From assembly GCA_910579785.1 (NCBI GenBank), contig CAJTVJ010000003.1, forward strand, positions 1 to 64,000: a DNA stretch of 64,000 bases, written 5' to 3'. Position 1 is the first letter of the stretch. The number at the start of each line of letters is the position of its first letter. Below are positions 63,758-64,000 of this stretch, in pieces. The notes below the pieces were generated by a model. It saw only the letters and a list, made by a program, of their open reading frames with translations, did not search any database and was not told where the DNA came from. Origin of the DNA: an uncultured Christensenella sp. (GTDB taxonomy: Bacteria > Bacillota > Clostridia > Christensenellales > UBA3700). Both the position numbers and the translations under genes were made by a program.

Positions 63758-64000
63758 ATGCAAAGAATAGCAAAATTCCACAAGGTGTCGTTTGAGCAGT
63801 TTAGCAAAGATTGGATAGATACCTTTGGCGATAGCGATAATATCAAGGAGATATACGACAATATCAAGCTTCCTAAAAGAGCTACGACAGGATCTGCCGG
63901 CTACGACTTTTTCGCTCCCATTAAGATAGAGCTTGCGCCTAATCAAACGGTGAAGATACCCACGGGCATAAGAGTTGAGATAGATGAAAATTGGGTGCTC
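63758..64000 (+). CDS. dut: dUTP diphosphatase, N-terminal part (partial)
   Basis: The first 81 codons, cut by the window end. The protein would hydrolyse dUTP to dUMP, keeping uracil out of DNA. Motif 1 (A-G-Y-D-F-F) and the following beta-strand P-T-G-I-R are seen. The N-terminus of about 45 residues before motif 1 is longer than in the E. coli enzyme and resembles phage- and Firmicute-type dUTPases. TAGGAG lies 8 bases before the ATG. Confidence 0.88.
   Translation, partial: MQRIAKFHKVSFEQFSKDWIDTFGDSDNIKEIYDNIKLPKRATTGSAGYDFFAPIKIELAPNQTVKIPTGIRVEIDENWVL

Overview
The window looks like a chromosomal segment of a Gram-positive Clostridia-type Firmicute, probably an uncultured gut lineage (habitat is inferred). 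Support: one very long ribosomal protein cluster in Firmicute order (rpsJ to rplQ, including secY-adk-map-KOW-infA-rpmJ), zinc-ribbon S14, AGGAGG ribosome binding sites, many lipoproteins, a TPP riboswitch ending in an intrinsic terminator, and no outer-membrane genes. Base composition is moderately AT-rich. No phage, transposase, CRISPR array, tRNA or rRNA was seen.

Layout. 1-6735: tandem MacB-like ABC ATPase-permease fusions, the first cut by the window edge. 6927-7892: pfkA. 7893-24079: leader, S10/spc/alpha ribosomal cluster and terminator; a second promoter restarts transcription before rpsM. 24156-25981: alpha/beta hydrolase, a compact phosphopantetheinyl transferase and an acyl carrier protein. 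26249-27656: PhzF-like enzyme and a small membrane protein. 27767-30615 (minus): leuCDB. 30694-33958: a membrane-anchored secreted protein (minus) divergent from a protein that joins an RNA polymerase alpha-CTD-like domain to WG repeats, then a cytidine deaminase with an altered zinc site. 34586-36397: two convergent lipoproteins. 36559-40283: plsY, ychF, argS. 40379-44200: heterodimeric ABC exporter. 44494-45723 (minus): ThiT-type thiamine transporter under a TPP riboswitch. 45809-47861 (minus): large lipoprotein. 48011-49639: a Cys-rich HTH protein facing an MFS transporter. 50253-52766: divergent SDR oxidoreductase and DECD-box helicase. 52783-58054 (minus): XRE-cupin regulator plus potABCD. 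58328-61521: two GH30 glycosidases. 61552-63668: two CobW-family metal GTPases. 63758-64000: start of a dUTPase.

The most unusual points are: (1) five genes whose start codon sits exactly six bases after a sigma-A -10 box, which predicts leaderless mRNAs, including one 56-bp divergent promoter pair; (2) a dispersed family of intergenic hairpin repeats, with an exact 60-bp copy 42 kb apart; (3) a structured rpsJ leader holding a short ORF and an intrinsic terminator; (4) the alpha-CTD/WG-repeat fusion; (5) a cytidine deaminase with Val in place of the third zinc cysteine; (6) twin palindromic operators beside the polyamine operon; (7) a CobW GTPase fused to a YcgQ-type C-terminal domain. All functional statements rest on reading motifs and family knowledge; no database search was run.
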